Below, in pieces: positions 23,662 to 30,075 of a stretch of 30,075 bases of DNA; position 1 is the stretch's first letter, and each line of letters begins with the position of its first letter. Location of the stretch: positions 1-30,075 of the forward strand of contig JAWLBM010000053.1 of the NCBI GenBank assembly GCA_041687675.1, given 5' to 3'. The DNA comes from JAWLBM01 sp041687675 (lineage in GTDB: Bacteria > Pseudomonadota > Alphaproteobacteria > Rhizobiales > Pleomorphomonadaceae). The position numbers and the translations under genes were made by a program. The notes under the pieces were generated by a model, which had not been told where the DNA came from, did not search any database, and saw nothing but the letters and a program-made list of their open reading frames with translations.

Positions 23662-24086
23662 TCTCGTCCTCTTCACGCTCGCGCGTGCGCAGATGACACC
23701 GCCCGCGCGCCCTTGTCCACCCGCCGCCCGCCCTCGCGGACCGCCCCGGACCGGCGAGCGGACCCGCCGCCGGCGCGCCGGCGAACCGGCGGGCTGGCCG
23801 GGAGACACCGGGCGGCCGCCGGACCGGCGGTGCCCGGCATGCCCTCATTGCTTCCCCTTGTGAAAAGAACAGCCTTGAACCGGCTCGAGACCAAACTAGA
23901 TGATCGTCAGTGGGTTCTAAGGTCCGGTGCCGGGAGGACCCGGATCGGGCAGGACCATCCCCGCGGTATCCCGGTGGCGGGCGGCGATCTTTGTGTCGGC
24001 GGCTGCGGGCGTGGCTTGGGCCGCGCCGGGGGCTCGGAGGCCGGGGGGCGCGGCGGCCGCGTGCGGGGTGACAGGGGGCCAGGGAC
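23662..24086. other. Divergent intergenic region between glcB and the histidine kinase
   Basis: These 425 bases hold no convincing gene. Most are extremely GC-rich. A less GC-rich patch at 23848-23920 probably carries the promoters. TTGAAC (23875) with TAGATG 16 bases later could be a weak sigma-70 pair for the kinase. No clear dyad or known regulator site was found. Confidence 0.4.
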
Positions 24087-26630
24087 ATGAAGGGTGACGG
24101 AGTGGAGTCTCACGCCAGCCCCGGCCTGGTGCCGCCCGGCGACCCGCTTCCGTTCTTCGCCTCGCTCTGCGAGCACGTCTCCAGCGGCATCGCCATCTAC
24201 AAGCCCGTGGAGGCCGGCGACGACTTCGTGTTCCTCGGCATCAACGCGGCGGCGGAGCGGATCGACCGCGTCACCCGGAGCGAGGTGGTCGGACGGAGGG
24301 TGGCGGAGGTTTTCCCCGGCGTCGTCGAGTTCGGCCTGCTCGAGGTGCTGGCGCGTGTCTCCCGGACCGGCGTTCCCGAGCGCCACCCGGTCCGCGAGTA
24401 TCGCGACGGGCGGATCTCCGGCTGGCGCGAGAACCACGTCTTTCGCCTGCCCGGCGGCGAGGTGGTGGCGGTCTACGAAGACCGCACCACCGAGATGGAA
24501 CTCGAGACGCGCTTCCGCCAGGTGGCCGAGAGGATCCGGGAGGTGTTCTGGCTGAGCACGCCGGACTTCCGGCGGGTGCTCTATCTCAATCCCGCCTTCG
24601 AGGCCCTGTGGGGGCGCTCGTTCCGGGACCTCGAAAGGTCGAGGACCTCGCTTGCCGACACGATGCATCCCGCCGATCGGGCGAAGGTCCGCCGGGATCT
24701 CGTCAGCAAGCTGCGTGGCGGCTTCGGAGACTCCCCGGTTCCCGAGTTTCGCATCCTGAGGCCCGATGGCGAGACCCGCTGGATTTCCGCGCGGGCCTTT
24801 CCCGTGCGCGACAGCGCCGGCGTGATCGTCCAGATCGCCGGAATCGCCGAGGACGTGACGGAACGCAGGCGGGTGGAGGAGGTCGCGAGGCGGCTCGAGG
24901 GCCGCTTCCGCGCCACCTTCGAGCAGGCGGCCGTCGGCATGGCCCATATCGGCCGGGACGGCCGCTTCCTGCGCATCAACCGCAAGCTTTGCGAGATCAC
25001 CGGGTATTCCGCGGCCGACCTTTCGGCGCGAACCTTCCAGGACATCACCCACCCCGACGATCTCGATTCGGACGTGTCGCTCGCTCAACGCCTGTGGGCC
25101 GGGGATATCGACACCTACCGGATCGAGAAGCGCTACATCCGCCCGGACGGGTCGGCGGTCTGGGTCAACCTGACGGCGTCCGTCGCCCGGGACGAAGAGG
25201 GGCACCCCGACTACGGCATCGCGGTGTTGGAGGACATCTCGCTGCGCAAGGCGGCCGAGTCGCTGCTGGCGAACGAGCAACTGCTGCGAATGTCGCTGAC
25301 CGCGGCCCATGCCGGCGCGTGGGAGCACGACTTCGCCACCGGCCGCTCCGTCTGGTCGCCGCAGACGCATGCCATCTTCGGCACCGATCCGTCCAGGCCG
25401 CCCCCGATGTTCGAGGATTGGCTGAGCACCTGCGTCCATCCCGAGGATCACCACCTGTTCCGCGACCTGGTGGCCCGGGAATTCGCCGGCGACGTGTCGA
25501 TCGACTTCCGGTCCCCCGGGCCCGATGGCAGTATCCGCTGGCTCTCCACCTCCGGCCGGATCACCAGCGACGGGGATTGCCGGCCGCTCCGGGCCTTCGG
25601 CGTCGTGACCGACATCACGGCGCGCCGCCGGACGGAGGAGGCGCTGCGGGAAAGCGAGGCGCGGCTGCGGCTTGCCACAGAAGCGGGCGGCATCGGCGTC
25701 TGGGAATGGGACCTCGCCTCCGGGCGCGTGGTCTGGTCGGAAGCCCTGGCGCGCCGGCTCGGGATGCCGTCGACCGGTGTCGCCGAAGCGGTCGAGGCGC
25801 TGACCGCGGTGGTGCACCCGGAGGACCGCGCGGCCATTGCCTCCGGCCTTTCGAGGACGCTCCGGGGCGAAGGGGAATTCCGCGCCGAGTGCCGCGTGGT
25901 CCCTCCCGGAGGCAAGCCGTTCTGGGTGGAATTCCGCGCGGAACTGGTGCGGGACGGGGCCGGCCGTGCGCAGCGGATGATCGGCGTCGAGATGGACATC
26001 ACCCCCCGCAAGGAGGCGGAGGCGAGGCAGGCGCTGATTGCTGCGGAACTGCGGCACCGGGTGAAGAACCTTCTCGCCACCGTGCAGGCGACCATGCGCC
26101 ACACGATCCGCCATTCCGGTTCGCTCGAGCAGTTCGACGAGGCCTTCTCGGGGCGCCTCGACGCCATCGGCCGCGGCGTCGACCTGCTCCTGGAGAGCGG
26201 CTGGAGGACGGTCGAGATCTCCCGGGTGATCGGCCGAACGCTGGAGAGCTTCGGCCCGAGGCACCGGGTGATGGTGCACGGCCCGGACGTGCCGCTCTCC
26301 GCCATGAAGGCGCAGACGCTGACCCTCGTGCTGCACGAACTGGCGACCAACGCCACCAAGTACGGGGCGCTGTCCACGCCCGACGGCCTGGTGGAGGTCG
26401 ATTGCAGCGTGTCCGGGGCCGACCCCGTGCTTCTGATCCGCTGGACCGAGCGCGGCGGGCCACCGGCGAAGTCCCCGCGCCGGCAGGGGTTCGGATCCAA
26501 GCTGATCAACCAGAGCGTCCGCCACGCCCTCGACGGCAAGGTCGCCTTCCGATATGGCCCCGACGGCCTCGAAGCGGAATTCCGCATCCCGCTGGCGCAG
26601 GACCACATGTCGGCCGGTGGGGGCGATTGA
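24087..26630 (+). CDS. Multi-PAS HWE-family sensor histidine kinase
   Basis: This 847-residue protein has no signal peptide or membrane segment, so it is probably a cytosolic sensor. Five PAS/PAC units are visible, at about residues 15-135, 140-260, 270-390, 395-515 and 525-645, marked by repeated WHPEDH/HPDDL-like turns and closing DITxRRxxE segments. The C-terminal kinase is of the HWE type: phospho-acceptor His657 in ELRHRVKN, the H-box His750 in LHELATNATKYG, and W786-x-E788 in RWTERGGP, then GFGSKLINQSV. HWE kinases signal to stand-alone response regulators; in alphaproteobacteria many feed PhyR in the general stress pathway. No receiver domain or response regulator is present. The signal sensed is unknown. 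The neighbouring transaldolase has an EcfG-type promoter. The first ATG has a CAGGGA site upstream. Confidence 0.9.
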   Translation: MKGDGVESHASPGLVPPGDPLPFFASLCEHVSSGIAIYKPVEAGDDFVFLGINAAAERIDRVTRSEVVGRRVAEVFPGVVEFGLLEVLARVSRTGVPERHPVREYRDGRISGWRENHVFRLPGGEVVAVYEDRTTEMELETRFRQVAERIREVFWLSTPDFRRVLYLNPAFEALWGRSFRDLERSRTSLADTMHPADRAKVRRDLVSKLRGGFGDSPVPEFRILRPDGETRWISARAFPVRDSAGVIVQIAGIAEDVTERRRVEEVARRLEGRFRATFEQAAVGMAHIGRDGRFLRINRKLCEITGYSAADLSARTFQDITHPDDLDSDVSLAQRLWAGDIDTYRIEKRYIRPDGSAVWVNLTASVARDEEGHPDYGIAVLEDISLRKAAESLLANEQLLRMSLTAAHAGAWEHDFATGRSVWSPQTHAIFGTDPSRPPPMFEDWLSTCVHPEDHHLFRDLVAREFAGDVSIDFRSPGPDGSIRWLSTSGRITSDGDCRPLRAFGVVTDITARRRTEEALRESEARLRLATEAGGIGVWEWDLASGRVVWSEALARRLGMPSTGVAEAVEALTAVVHPEDRAAIASGLSRTLRGEGEFRAECRVVPPGGKPFWVEFRAELVRDGAGRAQRMIGVEMDITPRKEAEARQALIAAELRHRVKNLLATVQATMRHTIRHSGSLEQFDEAFSGRLDAIGRGVDLLLESGWRTVEISRVIGRTLESFGPRHRVMVHGPDVPLSAMKAQTLTLVLHELATNATKYGALSTPDGLVEVDCSVSGADPVLLIRWTERGGPPAKSPRRQGFGSKLINQSVRHALDGKVAFRYGPDGLEAEFRIPLAQDHMSAGGGD

Positions 26631-26661
26631 GTCCTTCGGACGGTGCATCCCCCCAGGGGCG

Positions 26662-26721
26662 GGCGCGGATGCCGCAGCGCCGGCCGGGGCCGGCGCGGAT
26701 GCCGCAGCGCCGGCCGGGGCT
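26662..26721. repeat. 30-bp direct tandem repeat, two copies
   Basis: GCGCGGATGCCGCAGCGCCG and the following CCGGGGC recur exactly 30 bases later (units near 26662 and 26692). The period is a multiple of three, and one plus-strand frame reads GADAAAPAGA twice, but no gene start or homology supports coding. It lies just after the histidine kinase stop. Confidence 0.6.
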
Positions 26722-26777
26722 GCCGCGCCGTCGACCGGAGCCACACGGCTCACTTTCCCATCATTAACGAAATAAAT

Positions 26778-26799
26778 TGCAGAAACGAGGTTTCTTGCA
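26778..26799 (+). terminator. Possible terminator after the histidine kinase gene
   Basis: TGCAGAAAC-GAG-GTTTCTTGCA forms a stem with one bulged T, followed by TTTTG. It lies 147 bases after the kinase stop and just before the transaldolase promoter, so it could equally be an operator. Confidence 0.35.
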
Positions 26800-26806
26800 T
26801 TTTGCG

Positions 26807-26832
26807 GGAACCCGGGTTATCCCGGAACCGTT
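26807..26832 (+). promoter_or_regulatory. EcfG-type general stress promoter for transaldolase
   Basis: GGAAC (26807-26811), a 17-base spacer and CGTT (26829-26832) match the alphaproteobacterial EcfG sigma factor consensus GGAAC-N16/17-CGTT at every defined base. The predicted transcription start falls near 26840, leaving a leader of about 65 bases before the transaldolase ATG at 26905. Confidence 0.65.
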
Positions 26833-26904
26833 GATCGGATCGCCACACGGCCGCCCGCCCGATGCGGCGCGGCGACGGCCACGGGCCGCGAGGGAGCAAG
26901 AGCC

Positions 26905-27870
26905 ATGACGTCGCTACTGGACCAGCTCAGGGACATGACCATCGTCGTCGCCGACACCGGCGACATCGACGCGATCCGCCGGTTCCGCCCGGTCGACTGC
27001 ACGACCAACCCGACGCTCGTCCTCAAGGCTGTCGGCCTGCCGGCCTACGAGGGGCTGCTCTCCGACGCGGTCGCCTGGGGCGCGTCAAAGGCCGGCGACC
27101 AGGACGCGGTCGTGCGAGCCGTCGCCGACCGGCTCGCCGTCGCGATCGGCGCCGAACTCGCCCGCATGGTGCCGGGGCGCGTCTCCACCGAGGTGGACGC
27201 GGACCTCTCCTTCGACACCGCCGGCAGCGTCGAGAAGGCGCGGTCGATCATCGCCGCCTACGAGGAGGCGGGGGTCGGCCGCGAGAAGGTGCTGATCAAG
27301 CTCGCCGGCACCTTCGAGGGCATCCGCGCGTCGGAAATCCTCCAGAAGGAGGGGATCGACACCAACATGACGTTGATCTTCGACATCGTGCAGGCGGCCG
27401 CCTGCGCGGAGGCGAAGTCCTTCCTCATCTCGCCCTTCGTCGGCCGCATCCTCGACTGGCACGTCAAGGCCGAGGGCCGCGCCTTCGAGCCGGAGGAGGA
27501 TCCGGGCGTCCTCTCCGTCCGCGGCATCTACGACTACTACAAGGCCTACGGCATCGGCACGGTGGTGATGGCCGCCTCCTTCCGCTCCACCGGCGAGGTG
27601 CTGGCGCTCGCCGGCTGCGACCGGATGACGGTGTCGCCGGCGCTGCTGGAAAAGCTCGACGCGGAGACCGGCACGCTGAAGCGCCGGCTCGATCCCGGCG
27701 CCCCGCGCGGCGTTCCCGACCGCATCGCCACCGACGAGCGCTCCTTCCGCTGGGCGATGAACGAGAACGCCATGGCCACCGAGAAGCTCGCCGAGGGCAT
27801 CCGCCAGTTCGCCAAGGACCTCGGCGAGTTGCGCCGGCTGGTGCGGGGCCGGCTTCGCATGGCCGCCTGA
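26905..27870 (+). CDS. tal: Transaldolase
   Basis: This 321-residue enzyme of the classical TalA/TalB type moves a dihydroxyacetone unit between sugar phosphates in the non-oxidative pentose phosphate pathway. The catalytic residues fall at the same numbers as in E. coli TalB: Asp17 (VVADTGD), Glu96 (VSTEVDAD) and the Schiff-base Lys132 (VLIKLAGTFEGIRA). Other hallmarks are PVDCTTNPTLVLKA, NMTLIFDIVQAAACAEA and FLISPFVGRILDWH. GGGAG lies nine bases before the ATG. An EcfG-type promoter precedes it, so it may be induced under general stress. A SorC-family regulator, a family that often controls sugar pathways, follows 79 bp downstream across a poly-C tract. Confidence 0.95.
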   Translation: MTSLLDQLRDMTIVVADTGDIDAIRRFRPVDCTTNPTLVLKAVGLPAYEGLLSDAVAWGASKAGDQDAVVRAVADRLAVAIGAELARMVPGRVSTEVDADLSFDTAGSVEKARSIIAAYEEAGVGREKVLIKLAGTFEGIRASEILQKEGIDTNMTLIFDIVQAAACAEAKSFLISPFVGRILDWHVKAEGRAFEPEEDPGVLSVRGIYDYYKAYGIGTVVMAASFRSTGEVLALAGCDRMTVSPALLEKLDAETGTLKRRLDPGAPRGVPDRIATDERSFRWAMNENAMATEKLAEGIRQFAKDLGELRRLVRGRLRMAA

Positions 27871-27908
27871 TCGACCCGACGACACGCGCGGGCGGCGGCC
27901 GGCCGCCG

Positions 27909-27948
27909 CCCCCCCCCCCCCCCCCCCCCCGGGACCCAAACCCCCCCC
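27909..27948 (+). repeat. Poly-C tract (22 C) and second C8 run
   Basis: Twenty-two consecutive C residues (27909-27930) are followed by GGGACCCAAA and eight more C. The tract fills the gap between transaldolase and the SorC-type gene and ends just before its proposed ATG, where a ribosome site would be expected. It could be a slippage-prone tract changing expression, or an error of sequencing or assembly. Confidence 0.8.
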
Positions 27949-27949
27949 G

Positions 27950-28915
27950 ATGCCCCGCCCGCGCCGCAGCGAAGAGATGATCGTGCAGGTCGCCCGCATG
28001 CGCTACGAGCAGCGCCTGCCGCAGACCGAGATCGCCCGCGCGCTCGAAGTCTCCGAGGCGACCGTCAGCCGCTGTCTCAAGACCGCGCTCGACCTCGGCT
28101 TCGTCGAGATCCAGGTGGCGCCCAAGGCCTTCCGCGACGTCGTCGCCGAGCGCCGGCTGAAGCTGCACCTCGGCCTCAAGCTGGCGGTGGTCGTGGAGGA
28201 CCGCCCGAACCCGGCGCAGACCATCGACACCCTCGGCAAGGCGTTCGCCCGGGTGCTCGAGGACATGATCAAGCCGGGCGACGTGCTCGGGGTCTCCGAC
28301 GGCGCCACCACCGCGGCGATCGCGGCGGCGGCGCGGCGCGCCCCGACCACCGACATCGACGTCGTCTCGCGGGTCGGCGGCCTCGGCGCGCCGGAGCAGT
28401 TCAGCCATTCCAGCGAGGTCTGCCGGCGCCTCGCCGGGGGGCTCGGGGCGCGCGCCTGGCAGCTTCCGGTGCCGGCGATCGTCGACGACGACAATGCCGC
28501 GCGGATGCTGCACGACACCGGCACCATCCGCGCCGTCTTCGCGCTGATGCGGCGGATGACCATCGCGGTGGTGGGCGTCGGCACCATCTCGCCGGACGCC
28601 ACCATCTTCCGCGAGGGCTTCATCGACCACGCCTTCATGCAGGAGATCCGCCAGCGCGGGGCGGTCGGCACCATCTGCGCCCGCTTCTTCGGACCCGGCG
28701 GCCGCCCGGTCGGGACCGGCTTCGACGACCGGACCATGTCGATCAGCATCGACGAGCTGATGCAGGCGCCGATGCGGATCGCCGCCGCGATCTCGCCGGA
28801 GAAGGCCGAGGCGATCCGCGCCGCCGTCGACGGCGGCCTGATCAACGCCGTCGCGACGGACACCTCGACCGCCCGCGCCCTGATGGCCCACCCCCGCATG
28901 GACGCGGCGGGGTGA
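27950..28915 (+). CDS. SorC/DeoR-type transcriptional regulator
   Basis: This 321-residue regulator has an N-terminal helix-turn-helix (about residues 15-50: YEQRLPQTEIARALEVSEAT, VSRCLKTALDLGFVEI) and a SorC sugar-phosphate-binding domain (about 60-315: GDVLGVSDGATTAAI, VGGLGAPEQFSHSSEVCRRL, VVGVGTISPDATIF and GTICARFFGPGGRPVG). SorC regulators bind phosphorylated sugars and control sugar or polyol catabolism. Following transaldolase, it may regulate that gene or a pentose/polyol pathway outside the window. The start is uncertain: the ATG at 27950 has only C-rich sequence upstream, while the ATG at 27977 has GCGAAGAG directly before it and still keeps the helix-turn-helix. Confidence 0.85.
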   Translation: MPRPRRSEEMIVQVARMRYEQRLPQTEIARALEVSEATVSRCLKTALDLGFVEIQVAPKAFRDVVAERRLKLHLGLKLAVVVEDRPNPAQTIDTLGKAFARVLEDMIKPGDVLGVSDGATTAAIAAAARRAPTTDIDVVSRVGGLGAPEQFSHSSEVCRRLAGGLGARAWQLPVPAIVDDDNAARMLHDTGTIRAVFALMRRMTIAVVGVGTISPDATIFREGFIDHAFMQEIRQRGAVGTICARFFGPGGRPVGTGFDDRTMSISIDELMQAPMRIAAAISPEKAEAIRAAVDGGLINAVATDTSTARALMAHPRMDAAG

Positions 28916-28984
28916 TCCGGCCCGGGCGGCTCCCCGCCGGGCCGGCGCCGCGGGGCCGGTCGGGCGGGCATTGGCTCCGGATTC

Positions 28985-29031
28985 GATCACAATGTTGATC
29001 ACAAATCGTTCAACGTTCATCCTGGGTGAAC
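28985..29031 (+). promoter_or_regulatory. Repeat-rich control region upstream of doxX-like gene
   Basis: This AT-richer stretch has GATCAC twice, 12 bases apart (28985 and 28997), and GTTCA at 29008 and 29015. The second GTTCA pairs with TGAAC at 29027-29031 as a GTTCA-N7-TGAAC inverted repeat. It lies 104-150 bases before the DoxX start and resembles an operator. No regulator family is assigned. Confidence 0.4.
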
Positions 29032-29134
29032 ACAGATTCAACCCGGGAGGTGATTTCTGACGAGGGCGGATCGGGGTATCGCCTTGGGGGAGGGCCGGCG
29101 CCGCCGGCTCGTTGCATCCGAGGAGATCCGACCC

Positions 29135-29557
29135 ATGACCCCTATCCAGGCCCCTGCGCTGCTCGCCGCCCGCGTGCTCCTGTCGCTCATCTTCATCGTC
29201 TCCGGTGTCCAGAAGATCACCGGCTACGAGGGGACGGCCGGCTACATGGAGATGATGGGCGTCCCGTCGATCCTGCTGCCACTCGCCATCCTCGTCGAGG
29301 TGGGCGCCGGCCTCGCGGTGCTCGTCGGCTGGCAGACCCGGGTCGCCGCCCTCCTGCTCGCCGGCTTCTCTGTGATCTCCGGCTATCTGTTCCACTTCGC
29401 CGCGATCAACGGCGCCGACCCGATGGCGGACATGACCCAGCAGATCATGTTCATGAAGAACGTCACCATCGCCGGCGGCTTCCTGGCCCTGATCGCCACC
29501 GGCCCCGGCGCCTGGTCGCTCGACGCCCGCCGCACCCTGCAGCTCGCCACCGCCTGA
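29135..29557 (+). CDS. DoxX-family membrane protein
   Basis: This 140-residue inner-membrane protein has four hydrophobic helices (about residues 8-28, 48-68, 72-92 and 110-128). The DoxX signature RVLLSLIFIVSGVQKITGYE near the N-terminus and GYMEMMGVP after it are typical. Bacterial DoxX-like proteins have been linked to quinone or thiol redox chemistry and oxidant resistance, but no activity can be read here. AGGAG lies nine bases before the ATG at 29135; the upstream in-frame ATG at 29084 would add a basic, non-conserved stretch. It appears to be monocistronic. Confidence 0.85.
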   Translation: MTPIQAPALLAARVLLSLIFIVSGVQKITGYEGTAGYMEMMGVPSILLPLAILVEVGAGLAVLVGWQTRVAALLLAGFSVISGYLFHFAAINGADPMADMTQQIMFMKNVTIAGGFLALIATGPGAWSLDARRTLQLATA

Positions 29558-29590
29558 CGCCCGCCCCGATCGGACCGGCGGCGGCCGGGC

Positions 29591-29609
29591 CGGGAGACCG
29601 GGTCTCCCG
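29591..29609 (+). terminator. Hairpin downstream of doxX-like gene
   Basis: CGGGAGACC-G-GGTCTCCCG forms a perfect inverted repeat 34 bases after the stop, without a T run. It is a plausible transcript end. The rest of 29558-29924 holds only GC-rich DNA and the REPIN-like element. Confidence 0.45.
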
Positions 29610-29767
29610 CCCGCGGGCCGCCGCCGCTCCGAGCCGTGTCCGCCCCGGGTGGGCGGGTGCGCCGCGGCACTGCGCCCGGGAAAACGGACCGGCGATGACG
29701 GCGGCGCCGGGCGCGAGGCCCCGGGGCACCAGGGGAACCCGGCGGCACACAACTTTGCCCCGCGACC

Positions 29768-29853
29768 GTCATCCCGGCGAAAGCCGGGATCCATTGCCGG
29801 GCTAATGCCCTGGATCCGATGCCTTTCTGGACCCCGGCTTTCGCCGGGGTGAC
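29768..29853. repeat. REPIN-like element, second copy
   Basis: This is the second 86-bp element, GTCATCCCGGCGAAAGCCGG to the mirrored CCGGCTTTCGCCGGGGTGAC, with a 26-base centre. In reverse orientation it aligns with 7549-7634 over both arms and the flanking CCAGAAAGG and AATGGATCC, while the centre differs almost completely. It lies just downstream of the partial RCC1/RTX paralogue, as the first copy lies downstream of the full gene. Confidence 0.75.
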
Positions 29854-29924
29854 GGTGAGGCAAGGGGCGGGCGACGGATCGCCGGGTCGTTTGCGGCGGC
29901 GCCTGGCCGCCGCCGGCCCGCCGC

Positions 29925-30075
29925 CTACCTCTTCGCCTTCACCGCGCCCTTGGGCAGCCGCTTGACGCCCTTCAGCACCACGGCGAACTCCGGCTTGCCG
30001 TCGCCGTTGCGGTCGACCTCGAGGCGGGAGCCCTTGCGGCGGAAGCGGACGTCGGCGGCCCGGGCGAAGGCGGAG
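29925..30075 (-). CDS. C-terminus of a second RTX-tailed protein, cut by the window edge
   Basis: Fifty codons precede a TAG stop. The peptide ends RLPKGAVKAKR and includes DVRFRRKGSRLEVDRNGDG. Of the 50 visible residues, 48 match the last 50 of the RCC1/RTX protein at 4264-7371; the differences are Arg for Asn in SAFARAAD and Lys for Arg in DGKPEF. Nucleotide identity is also very high. It is therefore a paralogue tail in opposite orientation. Whether its missing N-terminal part also carries RCC1 blades cannot be seen. Confidence 0.85.
   Translation of the reverse strand, partial: SAFARAADVRFRRKGSRLEVDRNGDGKPEFAVVLKGVKRLPKGAVKAKR

Noticed and set aside
26554..26775. Alternative frame extending the histidine kinase with an Ala/Gly repeat tail.
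   Set aside because: It needs a frameshift, has no start signal, and the kinase already ends normally after its ATPase domain.
1..30075. Prophage, transposon or integrative element spanning the window.
   Set aside because: No integrase, transposase, tRNA attachment site or phage gene was seen, and most genes are ordinary core functions with uniform codon use.

Overview
The window is GC-rich chromosomal DNA (about 70% G+C by eye) from an alphaproteobacterium, most likely of the order Hyphomicrobiales (Rhizobiales). The evidence is the plant-type glutamate-cysteine ligase, small DUF1127 proteins beside a VtlR-like LysR regulator, an HWE-family sensor kinase, an EcfG-type stress promoter, and dispersed palindromic repeats of the kind common in this order. 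The species cannot be named from the sequence. No rRNA, tRNA, CRISPR array, transposase or phage gene was seen.

Layout. Positions 1-198 hold a 64-bp tandem repeat. A large 5-oxoprolinase/hydantoinase gene (minus, 199-3834) is divergent from a secreted multi-domain protein (plus, 4264-7371). That protein has a signal peptide, 14 RCC1 propeller blades that appear to be inserted inside a bacterial Ig-like domain, and a C-terminal RTX tail. A repeat-rich spacer (7372-8045) follows, then a convergent pair: an EamA transporter and a LysR regulator. The regulator is divergent from a cluster of two DUF1127 genes and a YHS-like gene. Positions 11183-15216 carry a DUF937 protein, glutamate-cysteine ligase, a class I glutamine amidotransferase and two conserved small proteins. 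xseA (plus) converges on a minus-strand series, in transcription order glcB (malate synthase G), a tandem-domain universal stress protein, an ADP-forming acyl-CoA synthetase/GNAT fusion, and rsmE. On the plus strand come a five-PAS HWE histidine kinase, transaldolase, a SorC-family regulator and a DoxX membrane protein. The window ends inside a minus-strand gene whose last 50 residues nearly match the tail of the RCC1/RTX protein.

Regulation visible in the DNA. (1) Both DUF1127 promoters carry the same two-part element, two LysR-type T-N11-A boxes 31 bp apart, and a VtlR-like regulator gene lies next to the first. (2) TTGA-N6-TCAA FNR/FixK-type boxes lie upstream of the universal stress protein and of a conserved acidic protein; no third match was seen in a hand scan. 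(3) A match to the alphaproteobacterial general-stress promoter (GGAAC-N17-CGTT) precedes transaldolase, directly downstream of an HWE kinase, the family that feeds the PhyR/EcfG pathway. 

The least familiar item is the RCC1-in-Ig-RTX protein and its inverted paralogue at the right edge. Two GC-extreme stretches (3985-4141 and the 22-C run at 27909-27930) may be genuine or may be sequencing artefacts.
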